In this document: positions 45,701 through 54,375 of the stretch, piece by piece
Layout: every line of letters starts with the position of its first letter
Position numbering within the stretch: position 1 is the first letter of the stretch
Assembly (NCBI GenBank): GCA_002389645.1
Contig: DGQE01000007.1
Span: 1-64,000 of the forward strand
DNA from: Flavobacteriales bacterium UBA4422
Lineage (GTDB): Bacteria > Bacteroidota > Bacteroidia > Flavobacteriales_G > Salibacteraceae
DNA length: 64,000 bases
Direction of reading: 5' to 3'
Notes under the pieces: model-generated
The model's input: the letters and a program-made list of their open reading frames with translations, nothing else
Told to the model about the DNA's origin: nothing
The model's database searches: none
Position numbers and translations under genes: made by a program

Positions 45701-48700
45701 ATTCTTAGTATGGATTCAGTTGACGCCACCTGTGGAGTTGCGAATGGATTAGCCACGGTAGCAGTTTCAGGAGGTGCAGGTCCTTATACTTACGCTTGGA
45801 GTAATGGCGGCACTACCGATACAATTTCAGGATTGAATGCGGGTACGTATACTGTAACAGTAACGGATAATAATCTATGTACAGATACAGCTCAAGTCAC
45901 AGTGAATGCGCCTTCTTCATTGGTAGCATCGATCATCAACCCGATCAACGCATTGTGCGATGGATCAACCGATGGTTCTGCTGAGGCACAAGGCACATTG
46001 GGAACAGCACCTTATACTTTCTTGTGGGACAATGGTGAAACAACTTCTATTGCATTGGCGCTTGATTCGGGAATACATTGCGTGACTGTTACAGACGCAA
46101 TCGGTTGTTCGGATACCGCATGCATTGGCATAGGAGATGCAGATTCTATAACGTTCACCTTTACTGAAACTCCTATTTCTTGCGCAGGACCAGGAAATGA
46201 TGGAGGAATTGTAGTTGCTTCAATTGGAGGAACGGGTGTTCATACTTATTTATGGAATACGGGAGCTATAGGCAATTCAATTAATGGACTGACTACAGGT
46301 AATTATACCGTTACAGCTACTGATGCTAATGGATGTCAGAATAGTGCGTCATACTTCTTAAACCCTCCTGGCAACTTTACTGTAGAAATGGTAGATAGCT
46401 TGGATATTGATTGTAACGGAAACAATAATGGTGAGGGAGAAGTGCAGGCCGTTACAGGTGGGTCAGGATCTTATTCGATTCTATGGGATAATGGTGCAAC
46501 CACTAATGTAGTTACTAACCTGACACCTGGGCTTCATACCGTTACAGTTACAGATTTGATTACTTCTTGTATTGATTCGGCTGAAGTAACAATCGATGAG
46601 CCAACATTATTAATTGCGTCAATTACATCGTCAATAGATAACCCATGTTTTAATGGAATTGATGGTTCGGCAATAGCTATTGGTAACGGAGGGACACCTC
46701 CTTATGTATTGACATGGTCGAATGGTGATGTGGGCACCTTGGCAGACTCATTGCCAGCTGGAATGGTAACGGTTACTGTTACCGATGCTAATGGATGTGT
46801 AGATACAGATCAAATAATGATAGGACAACCTGCAACGGGATTAGACGCCTCAGTAGTAGTAATCACTCAACCAGCTTGCACTGGTGATAGTGCGACAATA
46901 ACAGCATCAGCGACCGGAGGAAGTGGAGTATACGCTTTCTTATGGCCAACGGGTCAAACTGCAGCTACCGTTACATTGCCTGCTGGGTCTTATTGCGTTA
47001 CGGTAACTGATGGAGGAGTGTGCGAGGATACCGCTTGTGTCACGATCATTGATCCTCAGCCAGTTATTGCAACCACTACGATTGCTCTTCCGACTTGTCC
47101 GGGAGGAAATGACGGTTCTGTAACCCTTGCTGGTTCTGGTGGTGATGGAGGCCCTTATACTTACTTATGGGATGATGGTTCAACCAATGCTACACGATCT
47201 AACTTAGCTGCAGGAACGTACGCCTTTACAGTTACTGATGCCAGTGGGTGTTCTGGGAATTCTACAGTCAATGTGATCAATCCTGTTGGAATGACGGCAA
47301 CATTTACGAATCCTACAGTTTCATCTTGCGGTACATGCAATGGAACCGCTACAGTTAACATTACCAATGGCACAGCGCCATACAGTTTTGTTTGGTCAAG
47401 TGGTTCAACTACGAACAACGGAAACAACTTGTGTTCTGGAATTAACTCTGTAATCGTAACCGATGCAAGTGGTTGCGTTGATACTTTCTTCGTGAATATT
47501 GGAAGCATTGGGGCCGATACGGTAACTGCATCAGTCATTTCAAATGTTTCATGTAATGGAGGAAATGACGGGTCAGCATTAGCTACTTACATCTGTAATG
47601 TTGCTCCTTGCTCCATTGCTTGGATAGATTCAGCTTCGGGAGCAGTTGTCAGCAACGTTGATTTGGCTACTGGACTCAGTGCAGGTACATATTATGCTCA
47701 ATTAACCAATGATTCTGGATGTGTTGGTTTGGATACGGTCACAATTACAGAGCCTGACCCAATTGTTGGAACTACAACTTTTATCTCTAGTGTTTCATGC
47801 CCAGGAGGTAATGATGGATCCGCCTCTGCTCAAGGATCAAATGGAACGGCTCCATACACCTTCGTTTGGGATAACGGTGAAACAACTGCGACCGCTGTTT
47901 CTCTAGATGCAGGAGTACATTGCGTTACAGTAACAGACGCTATTGGTTGTTCTGATACATCATGCGTCATTATAGACGAGCCCGCAAACGGAGTATCCGT
48001 AACTGCAAGCATTTTTACGGGCTTATTATGCAATGGCGATAATAATGGTTCAGTAACCGCAATTGGATCTGGAGGAACCACACCATATACATTCACTTGG
48101 AATGGAGCTATTGTGGCAACCACATTGAATAATATTGGCGCTGGGTCATATATCGTAGAAGTTACTGACGCAGGTGGTTGTTCCGCACTTGACACAGTTG
48201 TATTAACTGAGCCTGCAGCGATAACTGGAACTTTCTCTGGTGTTACAGATCCATTATGCTTCGGTGATGCAAATGGATCGGCTACGGTCACAGGAGGTGG
48301 AGGCACAGGTCCTTACACTTATCTATGGGCTTCTGGAAATACAGGTCAAACAGAAACTGGACTTATCGCTGGCGTTCATTGTGTTGATATTACAGATGCC
48401 AATGGATGTACGGAGCAATTCTGTGTTACTTTGATTGATCCTGATCCAATTACAAATACATTCTCTGGGATTACAAATTCAGGATGTTTAGTTTGCGATG
48501 GAACGGCAACTGCTAATCCACTGCCTCTTGCAGGAGCACCTTACACATTCTTGTGGGATAATGGTCAAACTACAGCTACGAACGATTCATTGTGCCCTGG
48601 TTTAAATCAGGTGACTATTACAGATGTGAATGGTTGTGAATTGATCGCAAGTGTGCCAATTAATGCTGATGGTGCGGATCAAGTAACTGCGGATAGTATA

Positions 48701-51700
48701 GATGCCACTTGTGGTAATTGTGATGGCGAAGTATTTGCCTCTTATATATGCACAAGCGCTCCTTGCACGGTAGAATGGACAGATTTAGCAACGGGATTGG
48801 TTATCGGAGCTACCGATACTATTTCGAACCTGTGTGAAGGAACTTACATCGTTGAATTGACCAATGGCGCAGGTTGTATCAGTTCAGATATTGTATCAGT
48901 CAATGTTCCCGACTTGATTAATCCTAACGAAACGATTACAGATGCATCTTGCTTCGGCTCTTGTGACGGTGCAATTGCATTGGCACCTACCGGAGGCTCG
49001 GGGGTGTTTACGTTTGCTTGGAGCAATGGTCCGACATCGGCCAATAACGCTGGATTGTGTGCTGGAGATTACACTGTTACTATAAGTGATGGTGCTGGTT
49101 GTGATTCAATAGCAACATTTACAATTGATCAACCTAGTGAGATAGTGTTGGATAGCACTGTGGTAGACGCTTCTTGTGGTGGTGTTTGTGATGGCTCAAT
49201 TGCAATTACAGCTTCTGGAGGAGCGGGTGGATATTCATTTAATTGGAGTCCAGTGCCAGGAAATGGTAATGGTTTATCTCTAGCATCTGGTTTGTGCGCA
49301 GGAACATATTTCTTGACAGTAACTGATGCCAATGGATGTACAACTCTAGACACTTTTAATATTGCTCAGCCTGCGGCTATCGTACAGACGGCTGTTACAG
49401 TAACTGATGCTACATGCGGAGTATGCGATGGATCGATCGATCCAACATTTGCTGGTGGTGCTGGAGGATTTACATTCGCTTGGTCAAATGGAGGTACAAC
49501 TCCAACATTAAGCGCACTTTGTTTTGGATTCTATGACGTCACTGTGACCGATGCATCTGGATGTTTCGAAGTATTTGGATATCCGGTTTCTGATGCAACA
49601 GGTCCGGCAATTACTTTGACTTCTACCAACACGTCAGCAAGTGGAGTTTGCGATGGAACAGCGACTGTGAATTCAGCGGTTACACCACTTACGTATCTCT
49701 GGTCAAATGGGGATGTAACTCAAACAACGAGCAACTTATGCGCAGGATTTTACACGGTTACTGTGACTGATGTGAATGGCTGTAATACTGTTGATACAAT
49801 CACGATTACTGAACCAGAAGCACTAGACGTTACGTTTGATATAACTGAAATTACTTGTACTGGAAATGGATGTGATGGCGAAGTTCTTGCAACTGCTACT
49901 GGTGGTGTGCTTCCTTACACTTACTTGTGGTCAAACGGTGCAACTACTGAATTGATTACTGGACTTTGCTCTGGTACGTATGTTCTGACCTTGACAGATG
50001 ATAACGGTCAAGTGTTGGTTGATTCAGCGACCATTATTGACCCACAGCCGTTCACTATTGTTTCGGTTGAAAATAATGTTTCTTGTCCGGGAGAATGTGA
50101 TGGAAGTATTTCTTTGAATGTGTCAGGCGGCAACCCACCTTACACTATTCTGTGGAATACGGGCGATACCACTCTGGCGATTAATGATTTATGCGGTGGA
50201 GCCTACTCTGTGACAATCACAGATACCGTTGGCTGTTCTGATAGCTTAACATTCATCATAGATGACCCTGCACCGATTGTTGGAAATGTGATTTCGCAAG
50301 TTGATCCGGATTGTCAAGTGAATAATGGATCGATAACGGTTTCTGCGTCAGGTGGAAATGGAGGCCCTTACACTTATGAATGGTTGGATGCATCAGGTAG
50401 CCCTTTAATTCCAGCGCAAACGGATAGCGTTGTTTCTAATCTCTTTGCAGGTATTTATGGAGTGAGAATAGTGGATGTAAATGGTTGCGTGGATACTACG
50501 GGTATTATTCTTAATAATGCCAACGCACCGGTCATAGCTCTTGACCTATTGGTCGATGTAAGTTGTTTCGGGGAATGTGATGGATTAATCAATACAACAG
50601 TTTCTGGCGGAGTTGCTCCTTACAATATCCTTTGGTCGAATGGTGAGATTACTGATGATATCGACTCGCTTTGTGCAGGTGATGATACCATCGCTGTAAT
50701 TGATGCTAATTTATGTGCAGCCTTTGATGTGTACACAATATCTCAACCGTCAGAAATCATTGTGAATTCTGTTGAGATTACTGATGTTGCATGTGGCGCT
50801 GATTGCGATGGAATAATAGACATAAGTATCTCTGGCGGAACAGCACCTTACACCTTTGCTTGGAGCAATGGTGGTTCTGACAGCACACTTGCAGGCTTGT
50901 GTTCGGGTAATTACACCTTAACAGTAACTGATGCCAACGGATGTACATTTATTACTACTGAAACAGTAGGTGGACCAGATCCTCTAGTTATCACCGTTGA
51001 TACAATTGGAAATGCGACATGCACGAATACTGGAGATGGTCTGGTTGAAATAACCGTTACCGGAGGTTCTGCGCCTTATTCATACGATTGGATCAGTGAT
51101 TCAACATCAATTTTGACTACGCAAGATTTGAATGGTGTTGTGGCAGGCGATTACATTTTAATTGTAACTGATGCTAATGGATGTGCAATTGCTGATACAT
51201 TCACAATTGATGCTGAGTTCTTCGTTGATGTTGTTGCAATGGACGACTTTGAAGTATGTCCATTTACTAATCAAATTAATGTAACGGGAACAAACACGGG
51301 TGCAACTTCTGTAAGATGGTTGAATCTAAATGGAGTTGTTGCTGACTCAGGGAATTCTATTGTGGTCAACACAACGTCACAAACTACAACCTACATTTAT
51401 GAAGGTGTTAACAATGTGTGTGTCGATCGAGATACAGTGAATATTACGTGGACTCCTGGTCCAGGTATTGATGCTGGTCCAGACAAGACTATTGTTCCTG
51501 GCGATATAACATCTATTGGAGGTGCACCTACTGCTAATTCTGATGTTGATGTGGTATGGGGTCCAGCTCAGGATTTAACAAGTATCACTGAATACAACCC
51601 TCAAGCGAACCCATTGGAAACCATCACTTATTATGTGAGTGCGACAGATGCTGATGGTTGTTTCGGAATAGACAGTGTAACTGTAACAGTAGAAGAGTTA

Positions 51701-51970
51701 GTTGATCCGGTTGGTGGATTCTCTCCAAATGGTGACGGTGTGAATGAGTTCTTCTTAATCGAGAGAATTGATGACTTCCCGAATGCAGTTGTTCAAATAT
51801 TCAATCGATGGGGTAACTTGATTTATGAGTCGGCTCCTGGATATACCAACCCTTGGAACGGTAAGCATAATGGTAAAGAATTGACTGTTGGAACTTACTA
51901 CTACGTAATTGATCTAAAGGATGATCAAGTGAAAAACCTAGTTACTGGACCAGTTACGATCCTTAAATAA
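39734..51970 (+). CDS. Giant SprB-repeat surface protein with two nidogen-like modules, a C-type lectin module and T9SS type B C-terminal domain
   Basis: The 4078-residue protein starts with a signal peptide (MKLTMHLFTRFFAIAAIALF). I count about 42 SprB-type repeats of roughly 75 residues, each with a C-x-G-x-x-DG start, P-Y-T-x-W-S-x-G middle and V-T-DANGC end. Two nidogen-like (NIDO) modules occur at about residues 236-436 and 1496-1702. A C-type lectin-like module is at about 1188-1307 with EPN at 1271-1273 and WND at 1291-1293. The tail has a PKD-like domain and a T9SS type B domain (GGFSPNGDGVNEFF to the end). SprB in Flavobacterium johnsoniae is the mobile gliding adhesin; this is a relative with extra binding modules. 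The ATG at 39734 starts the signal peptide; the GTG at 39677 does not. The gene directly upstream of porP suggests co-expression. The frame is intact over 12 kb. Confidence 0.9.
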   Translation: MKLTMHLFTRFFAIAAIALFSTLISSADIKAQSVSIASVDIVNESCSGLADGQITINNAGGTGPFGHYIVFFNGVSLDTITQTSNVFANLAATNYDVYVVDSNDLSKDSVLSIIVLPGTNFILANFSNILSACDTACNGRARAQTFGGTNPKTYLWDDGTLLLNLQNNALCGGVRTVTVTEAGGCQAIDSVVIADAPAIYATVDSTFDASCNGANDGRAYFSPHGGYGPSTSTASYIIDQTENVYEPYPFVYSGATVFTAANFTAFGIGFPGGDEGLTPTINLGFSFEFFGNSFSQIRVHSNGFVTFDIANPATTVNFNQTAIPNAAYPNNWIGLWEDLDLTAGGSVQTYAIGSGAQQAFVINFVDVPRFANNAQTETYQIVLYETSNIIQIFSESVTGTGMVQGIENGTGTSGFFVAGRNNANFTLANDYVAFIPETQNFTYSWSSIGSGTSATNLTAGNYTVTITDARTCGDTVQFTIAEPSPIVIDTVITQPSCAGNADGAITASATGSNGGPFTFAWSTGANTATITNLTAGSYTVTATDVAGCTNTLTVILTDPVAVVASINLDNDVSCFGGADGQLTANGAGGSPGYTFLWSTGSTNQTISSLVAGNYTVTVTDINGCTDVISQLVSQPLTLVNVTVSSTGVSCIGGNDGTATANNATGGTPGYTYVWNTGATTQTINNLTAGTYIVTATDANGCTDTAHAVVGQPATGISVSINSVTDASCNGSTDGGIVCDIPVGGTPPYTFVWSDGSTSQNLTNVGSGAYTVTATDALGCSDTASAFVDEPAILVVDTTSTTQPTCAGSTNGSITVAATGGTAPVTFLWNTGSTAATINGLTAGTYTVTATDNNSCQAIDSVIITDGVGVIADVSTFDPTCAGETSGSAIGGVIGGTGTLPFSYSWSTGATSQFVFGLTAGTYTLTVTDGAGCQDDTTFSLIDPAAIALSIIDSINPSCANNDGSTEALATGGSGALTYAWSNGGTSALISSLPAGTYIVTATDANGCSDSAAVVLEPAPTITANGVLVANESCVTNDGSASVTVVGGTTPFIFAWTGGGNTQTISNLTAGTYIATVTDANNCSDTAQVIVADSCSCNWTASGVLVNDALCNGESSGAATTTNTGATAPLTYLWSNGSTNDSLINVPAGTYTVTITDANGCTDTASVVIDEPTVLSATVYSPPVIPGFTYIGENGNEFIYYHAASQTWTAARATALAAGGDLIVISDAIDQAYYSSVLPGNSWIGLTDEVVEGTYVWVDGTVATYFNWNAGEPNNFGGDEDYIHFTGANDFWNDLAGFQVRPFGMVIDKSSLNLNNVTCNGGNDGSAVITGAGGTLPYTYAWSNGATTDTITALTAGTYIGTITDNNGCTAIDTAIISEPAPIVFNGFTGITNPSCDDACDGAVTASATGGVSPLTYAWSSGSTSAAATSLCGGGHTVTITDANGCDTVQMVALVESPVIFAVVDSTDSASCNGLADGAAYLSGYGGTVAPTNTSEYVIDQTEGAFEPYPQGRPWNAANYKAVTLQEDATSDTINIFGGSNFSFFGNNHTHFIINSQGFITFDLSNPNSGQVNGQFSLPTAIPDPAANTPRDFIAGYWEDMDPSTGVTTLETYLVGSAPNRIRVVNFINLDHFAAPSPNILSTFQIVLYETSNIIQIHSESLNSDGDPLVQGIENFAGTEAYAAPGRNLANFNASNDYVAFIPRTQNFNYTWSSVGTGASSTVLPAGNYTVTVADGICNDVVNFTIDEPAPVLASITSSVAPTCFGGSDGQATVAASGGDAPYTFLWTSGETTATAVGLSAGLNTVTVTDANGCTQTASTTLPNGAAINVGLTSTNSFCFVCTGTATATVAGALAPYTYSWSTGTINTGVSATNQITSLCSGPYGVTVTDANGCADSNTTSVSDNFVPNVTITSTPASCANTCDGTADANYTCFFGCQPYRWYNGLDTTNLLGTGDLITGLCPGTYLGRLTTNFGCEAYDTVIINAPAPLILSMDSVDATCGVANGLATVAVSGGAGPYTYAWSNGGTTDTISGLNAGTYTVTVTDNNLCTDTAQVTVNAPSSLVASIINPINALCDGSTDGSAEAQGTLGTAPYTFLWDNGETTSIALALDSGIHCVTVTDAIGCSDTACIGIGDADSITFTFTETPISCAGPGNDGGIVVASIGGTGVHTYLWNTGAIGNSINGLTTGNYTVTATDANGCQNSASYFLNPPGNFTVEMVDSLDIDCNGNNNGEGEVQAVTGGSGSYSILWDNGATTNVVTNLTPGLHTVTVTDLITSCIDSAEVTIDEPTLLIASITSSIDNPCFNGIDGSAIAIGNGGTPPYVLTWSNGDVGTLADSLPAGMVTVTVTDANGCVDTDQIMIGQPATGLDASVVVITQPACTGDSATITASATGGSGVYAFLWPTGQTAATVTLPAGSYCVTVTDGGVCEDTACVTIIDPQPVIATTTIALPTCPGGNDGSVTLAGSGGDGGPYTYLWDDGSTNATRSNLAAGTYAFTVTDASGCSGNSTVNVINPVGMTATFTNPTVSSCGTCNGTATVNITNGTAPYSFVWSSGSTTNNGNNLCSGINSVIVTDASGCVDTFFVNIGSIGADTVTASVISNVSCNGGNDGSALATYICNVAPCSIAWIDSASGAVVSNVDLATGLSAGTYYAQLTNDSGCVGLDTVTITEPDPIVGTTTFISSVSCPGGNDGSASAQGSNGTAPYTFVWDNGETTATAVSLDAGVHCVTVTDAIGCSDTSCVIIDEPANGVSVTASIFTGLLCNGDNNGSVTAIGSGGTTPYTFTWNGAIVATTLNNIGAGSYIVEVTDAGGCSALDTVVLTEPAAITGTFSGVTDPLCFGDANGSATVTGGGGTGPYTYLWASGNTGQTETGLIAGVHCVDITDANGCTEQFCVTLIDPDPITNTFSGITNSGCLVCDGTATANPLPLAGAPYTFLWDNGQTTATNDSLCPGLNQVTITDVNGCELIASVPINADGADQVTADSIDATCGNCDGEVFASYICTSAPCTVEWTDLATGLVIGATDTISNLCEGTYIVELTNGAGCISSDIVSVNVPDLINPNETITDASCFGSCDGAIALAPTGGSGVFTFAWSNGPTSANNAGLCAGDYTVTISDGAGCDSIATFTIDQPSEIVLDSTVVDASCGGVCDGSIAITASGGAGGYSFNWSPVPGNGNGLSLASGLCAGTYFLTVTDANGCTTLDTFNIAQPAAIVQTAVTVTDATCGVCDGSIDPTFAGGAGGFTFAWSNGGTTPTLSALCFGFYDVTVTDASGCFEVFGYPVSDATGPAITLTSTNTSASGVCDGTATVNSAVTPLTYLWSNGDVTQTTSNLCAGFYTVTVTDVNGCNTVDTITITEPEALDVTFDITEITCTGNGCDGEVLATATGGVLPYTYLWSNGATTELITGLCSGTYVLTLTDDNGQVLVDSATIIDPQPFTIVSVENNVSCPGECDGSISLNVSGGNPPYTILWNTGDTTLAINDLCGGAYSVTITDTVGCSDSLTFIIDDPAPIVGNVISQVDPDCQVNNGSITVSASGGNGGPYTYEWLDASGSPLIPAQTDSVVSNLFAGIYGVRIVDVNGCVDTTGIILNNANAPVIALDLLVDVSCFGECDGLINTTVSGGVAPYNILWSNGEITDDIDSLCAGDDTIAVIDANLCAAFDVYTISQPSEIIVNSVEITDVACGADCDGIIDISISGGTAPYTFAWSNGGSDSTLAGLCSGNYTLTVTDANGCTFITTETVGGPDPLVITVDTIGNATCTNTGDGLVEITVTGGSAPYSYDWISDSTSILTTQDLNGVVAGDYILIVTDANGCAIADTFTIDAEFFVDVVAMDDFEVCPFTNQINVTGTNTGATSVRWLNLNGVVADSGNSIVVNTTSQTTTYIYEGVNNVCVDRDTVNITWTPGPGIDAGPDKTIVPGDITSIGGAPTANSDVDVVWGPAQDLTSITEYNPQANPLETITYYVSATDADGCFGIDSVTVTVEELVDPVGGFSPNGDGVNEFFLIERIDDFPNAVVQIFNRWGNLIYESAPGYTNPWNGKHNGKELTVGTYYYVIDLKDDQVKNLVTGPVTILK

Positions 51971-51979
51971 TTGAAAACA

Positions 51980-52924
51980 ATGAGATTTATGAAAAAGCTC
52001 ATCGCCATATTGATAGTCCTTATTGCCTTTTCACAAGCAAAAGCTCAGCAGCTTGAACAATGGACACAGTTCTTTATGAACGAATACATGGTAAATCCTG
52101 CTGTTTCAGGAACTGAAAATTACTTTCAGGCTAACGCTTTATATCGCGACCAATGGGTTGGGATTCAAGATGCCCCACGTACATACTACTTAAGTGTGCA
52201 AGGGCCAATTGTGAAAGAGACCATGGGTGTAGGTGGAACCATCTTCAGTGATGTGGTTGGTCAAACCCGTAGAAATGGTTTTCAGGCATCATATGCTTAT
52301 CATTTGAAAGTGTCTAATGATTATAAGTTGAGCTTTGCTCTTTCAACGGGAATGTTGCAGTTCGCGGTAGATGGAAGTAAAATTGATCTAGCTCAGGCGA
52401 ATGATATTGCATTGAGTAGTGGGTTGATGTCATTGTGGTCGATAGACTTTGGATCGGGAGTTCGATTCTCAGGTAAAAATTGGCACGCAGGAGTTTATGT
52501 ACCTCAAATTGCTGGGTTGAAGGCCCAGTTTTTCAATGATTATTCGGAGACTGAGAATGTGTTAGCACGTCACTATTACATTAATGGTGGATATCGCTAT
52601 GACTTTGATGATACGTGGGCAATTGACGCCAACTTCTTGGGTAAGATAGTCGGTTCCATCGATATTTATGACACTCAAGTAAGAGGAATCTACAAAGACA
52701 TGGTTTGGTTAGGGTCTTCTATTCGGTATGCAGTTGTTTCAGGGGCTTCAGTGCAAGCTATTGGTTTCATGACTGGATATCAGTTTGAAAACAATCTGAG
52801 TATCGGATATGCTTATGACTTGAATGTTGGTCGCATTGGCGCGGCTACATCGGGTTCGCATGAATTGGTGTTAGGTATTAGGTTTAATAGACGCAATAAC
52901 GCTTCCGTCATACCAGCAGAATAA
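51980..52924 (+). CDS. PorP/SprF family T9SS membrane protein
   Basis: The 314-residue protein has a signal peptide (ending AKAQQ), then the family's opening QWTQFFMNEYMVNPAVSGTE. The rest is beta-barrel-like with GVGGTIFSDVVGQTRRNGFQASYAYHLK and NNLSIGYAYDLN strands. PorP/SprF proteins act with T9SS type B cargo, and a specific partner usually sits beside the cargo gene; SprF is needed for SprB surface exposure. It starts 9 nt after the giant adhesin gene. ATG at 51989 is an alternative start. Confidence 0.92.
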   Translation: MRFMKKLIAILIVLIAFSQAKAQQLEQWTQFFMNEYMVNPAVSGTENYFQANALYRDQWVGIQDAPRTYYLSVQGPIVKETMGVGGTIFSDVVGQTRRNGFQASYAYHLKVSNDYKLSFALSTGMLQFAVDGSKIDLAQANDIALSSGLMSLWSIDFGSGVRFSGKNWHAGVYVPQIAGLKAQFFNDYSETENVLARHYYINGGYRYDFDDTWAIDANFLGKIVGSIDIYDTQVRGIYKDMVWLGSSIRYAVVSGASVQAIGFMTGYQFENNLSIGYAYDLNVGRIGAATSGSHELVLGIRFNRRNNASVIPAE

Positions 52925-52927
52925 ATT

Positions 52928-52949
52928 AAACCCCGCACAAGCGGGGTTT
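52928..52949 (+). terminator. Rho-independent terminator
   Basis: The arms AAACCCCGC (52928-52936) and GCGGGGTTT (52941-52949), loop ACAA, followed by TTAC. It ends the adhesin-PorP transcript. Confidence 0.88.
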
Positions 52950-52957
52950 TTACTTTA

Positions 52958-52965
52958 TACTTTTG
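52958..52965 (+). promoter_or_regulatory. Bacteroidota -7 promoter element (TACTTTTG)
   Basis: An exact TAnnTTTG match just after the terminator and 21 nt before the ATG at 52987, which supports that start over the TTG at 52963. No TTG at -33. Confidence 0.45.
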
Positions 52966-52986
52966 TTCTTTCAATCTAAGAAGGTT

Positions 52987-54375
52987 ATGTACATAGAACA
53001 ACTTTACACTGGTTGCTTATCTGAAGCAGCATATTATATAGAATCTAATGGTAAAGCAGCCATTATCGATCCGCTGAGAGAAACTGAACCCTATTTGCAA
53101 AAAGCAAAAGAGCGCGGAGCAGAGATTAAATACATTCTTGAAACACACTTTCATGCAGACTTTGTGAGTGGTCATTTAGATTTAGCCGCTAAAACAGGAG
53201 CACCAATTGTGTTTGGGCCTACCGCACAAACCGATTTCGATATTATTCAAGCTACTGATGGTCAGGTATTTGAGTTAGGAGAGTTGAAGATTAAATTACT
53301 TCACACACCCGGACACACCCCTGAATCTAGCTGCTATTTGCTCTTTGATGAAAATGGGAAAGAGCATTCTATTTATACAGGAGATACTTTATTTATAGGC
53401 GATGTAGGAAGGCCAGACCTCGCTCAAAAAGGCGGAGAGATGACCGCAGAAGATATGGCTGCCACATTGTATGATTCACTGCGAACAAAGATCATGACTT
53501 TGCCAGACGATATTATTGTCTACCCTGCGCATGGTGCTGGGTCTGCGTGCGGTAAGAATATGTCGAGCGAAACTTCAGCTTTGCTTGGAGGTCAAAAGCA
53601 AACCAATTACGCTTTAGGTGACTTGACCAAAGAAGAATTTGTGAAAGAATTGACTAAAGGAATATTGCCTGCGCCTCAATATTTTGCCAAAGCTGCATCT
53701 CAAAATAAGAAAGGCTATAAGTCTATTGATCAAGTATTTGAAAGCTCTTTAAATGCAATGTCCGTGGATGAAGTGCTCGAAGCACAGAAATCGGGCGTTA
53801 TGGTGCTTGATACTCGCAGAGAAGGCGAATTCAGCGAAGGTCATATTCCAAATGCGTGGTATATCGGATTGCATGGACAGTTTGCCCCTTGGGCAGGTGC
53901 ACTGATAGAAGATATGCATCAACCCATTGCTATTGTGGCTGATTCAGGAAAAGAACAAGAAGCAATCATGCGTTTAGCGCGTGTGGGTTATGACAATGTT
54001 ATTGGATACCTTGATGGTGGCTTTGAAGCGTACCGTGCTTCTGGAAAAGAAGTGCGTGTTATTCCGTCCATCACTCCAGAAGAGTTCAAGGCTAATCAAC
54101 CTGAAGGACAAGTATTAGACGTGAGAAAGCCATCTGAATTTGAAAATTGCCATTTAGAAGATGCGCAGCTATTGACGTTGGATTACATCAATGCCCATTT
54201 AGCTGAAGTGAATCCAGAAACTTCTTACGTCATTCATTGCAAAGGCGGATACAGATCTGTGATAGCATGGAGTATTCTCGCTTCTAAGGGCTTCAAGAAT
54301 ATTATAGATATCAAGAAAGGCTTCGATGGATTGAAAGCCGCAGGAGTGCCTTATGTGCAGCCTGAGCTTGCTTAA
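52987..54375 (+). CDS. MBL-fold persulfide dioxygenase fused to two rhodanese domains
   Basis: The 462-residue protein has an N-terminal metallo-beta-lactamase domain with ETHFHADFVSGH (His54, His56, Asp58). The residue after Asp is Phe59 rather than the second His of dinuclear enzymes, as in mononuclear-iron persulfide dioxygenases (ETHE1 type), and GDTLFIGDVGRPDL follows. Two rhodanese modules follow, about residues 255-345 and 360-455. The first lacks the catalytic Cys (VADSGKE); the second has it (HCKGGYRS). Predicted role: oxidation of glutathione or thiol persulfide to sulfite and thiosulfate handling. Its stop overlaps the convergent NodB gene by 4 nt. Confidence 0.9.
   Translation: MYIEQLYTGCLSEAAYYIESNGKAAIIDPLRETEPYLQKAKERGAEIKYILETHFHADFVSGHLDLAAKTGAPIVFGPTAQTDFDIIQATDGQVFELGELKIKLLHTPGHTPESSCYLLFDENGKEHSIYTGDTLFIGDVGRPDLAQKGGEMTAEDMAATLYDSLRTKIMTLPDDIIVYPAHGAGSACGKNMSSETSALLGGQKQTNYALGDLTKEEFVKELTKGILPAPQYFAKAASQNKKGYKSIDQVFESSLNAMSVDEVLEAQKSGVMVLDTRREGEFSEGHIPNAWYIGLHGQFAPWAGALIEDMHQPIAIVADSGKEQEAIMRLARVGYDNVIGYLDGGFEAYRASGKEVRVIPSITPEEFKANQPEGQVLDVRKPSEFENCHLEDAQLLTLDYINAHLAEVNPETSYVIHCKGGYRSVIAWSILASKGFKNIIDIKKGFDGLKAAGVPYVQPELA

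Noticed and set aside
41663..49353. Many open frames on the opposite strand inside the giant adhesin gene
   Set aside because: They follow the repeat period and its low stop frequency in antisense; no start signals, no domains.
39734..51970. CRISPR array or tandem DNA repeat
   Set aside because: The periodicity is in protein repeats (about 225 nt) that differ in DNA sequence; no identical direct repeats with unique spacers.
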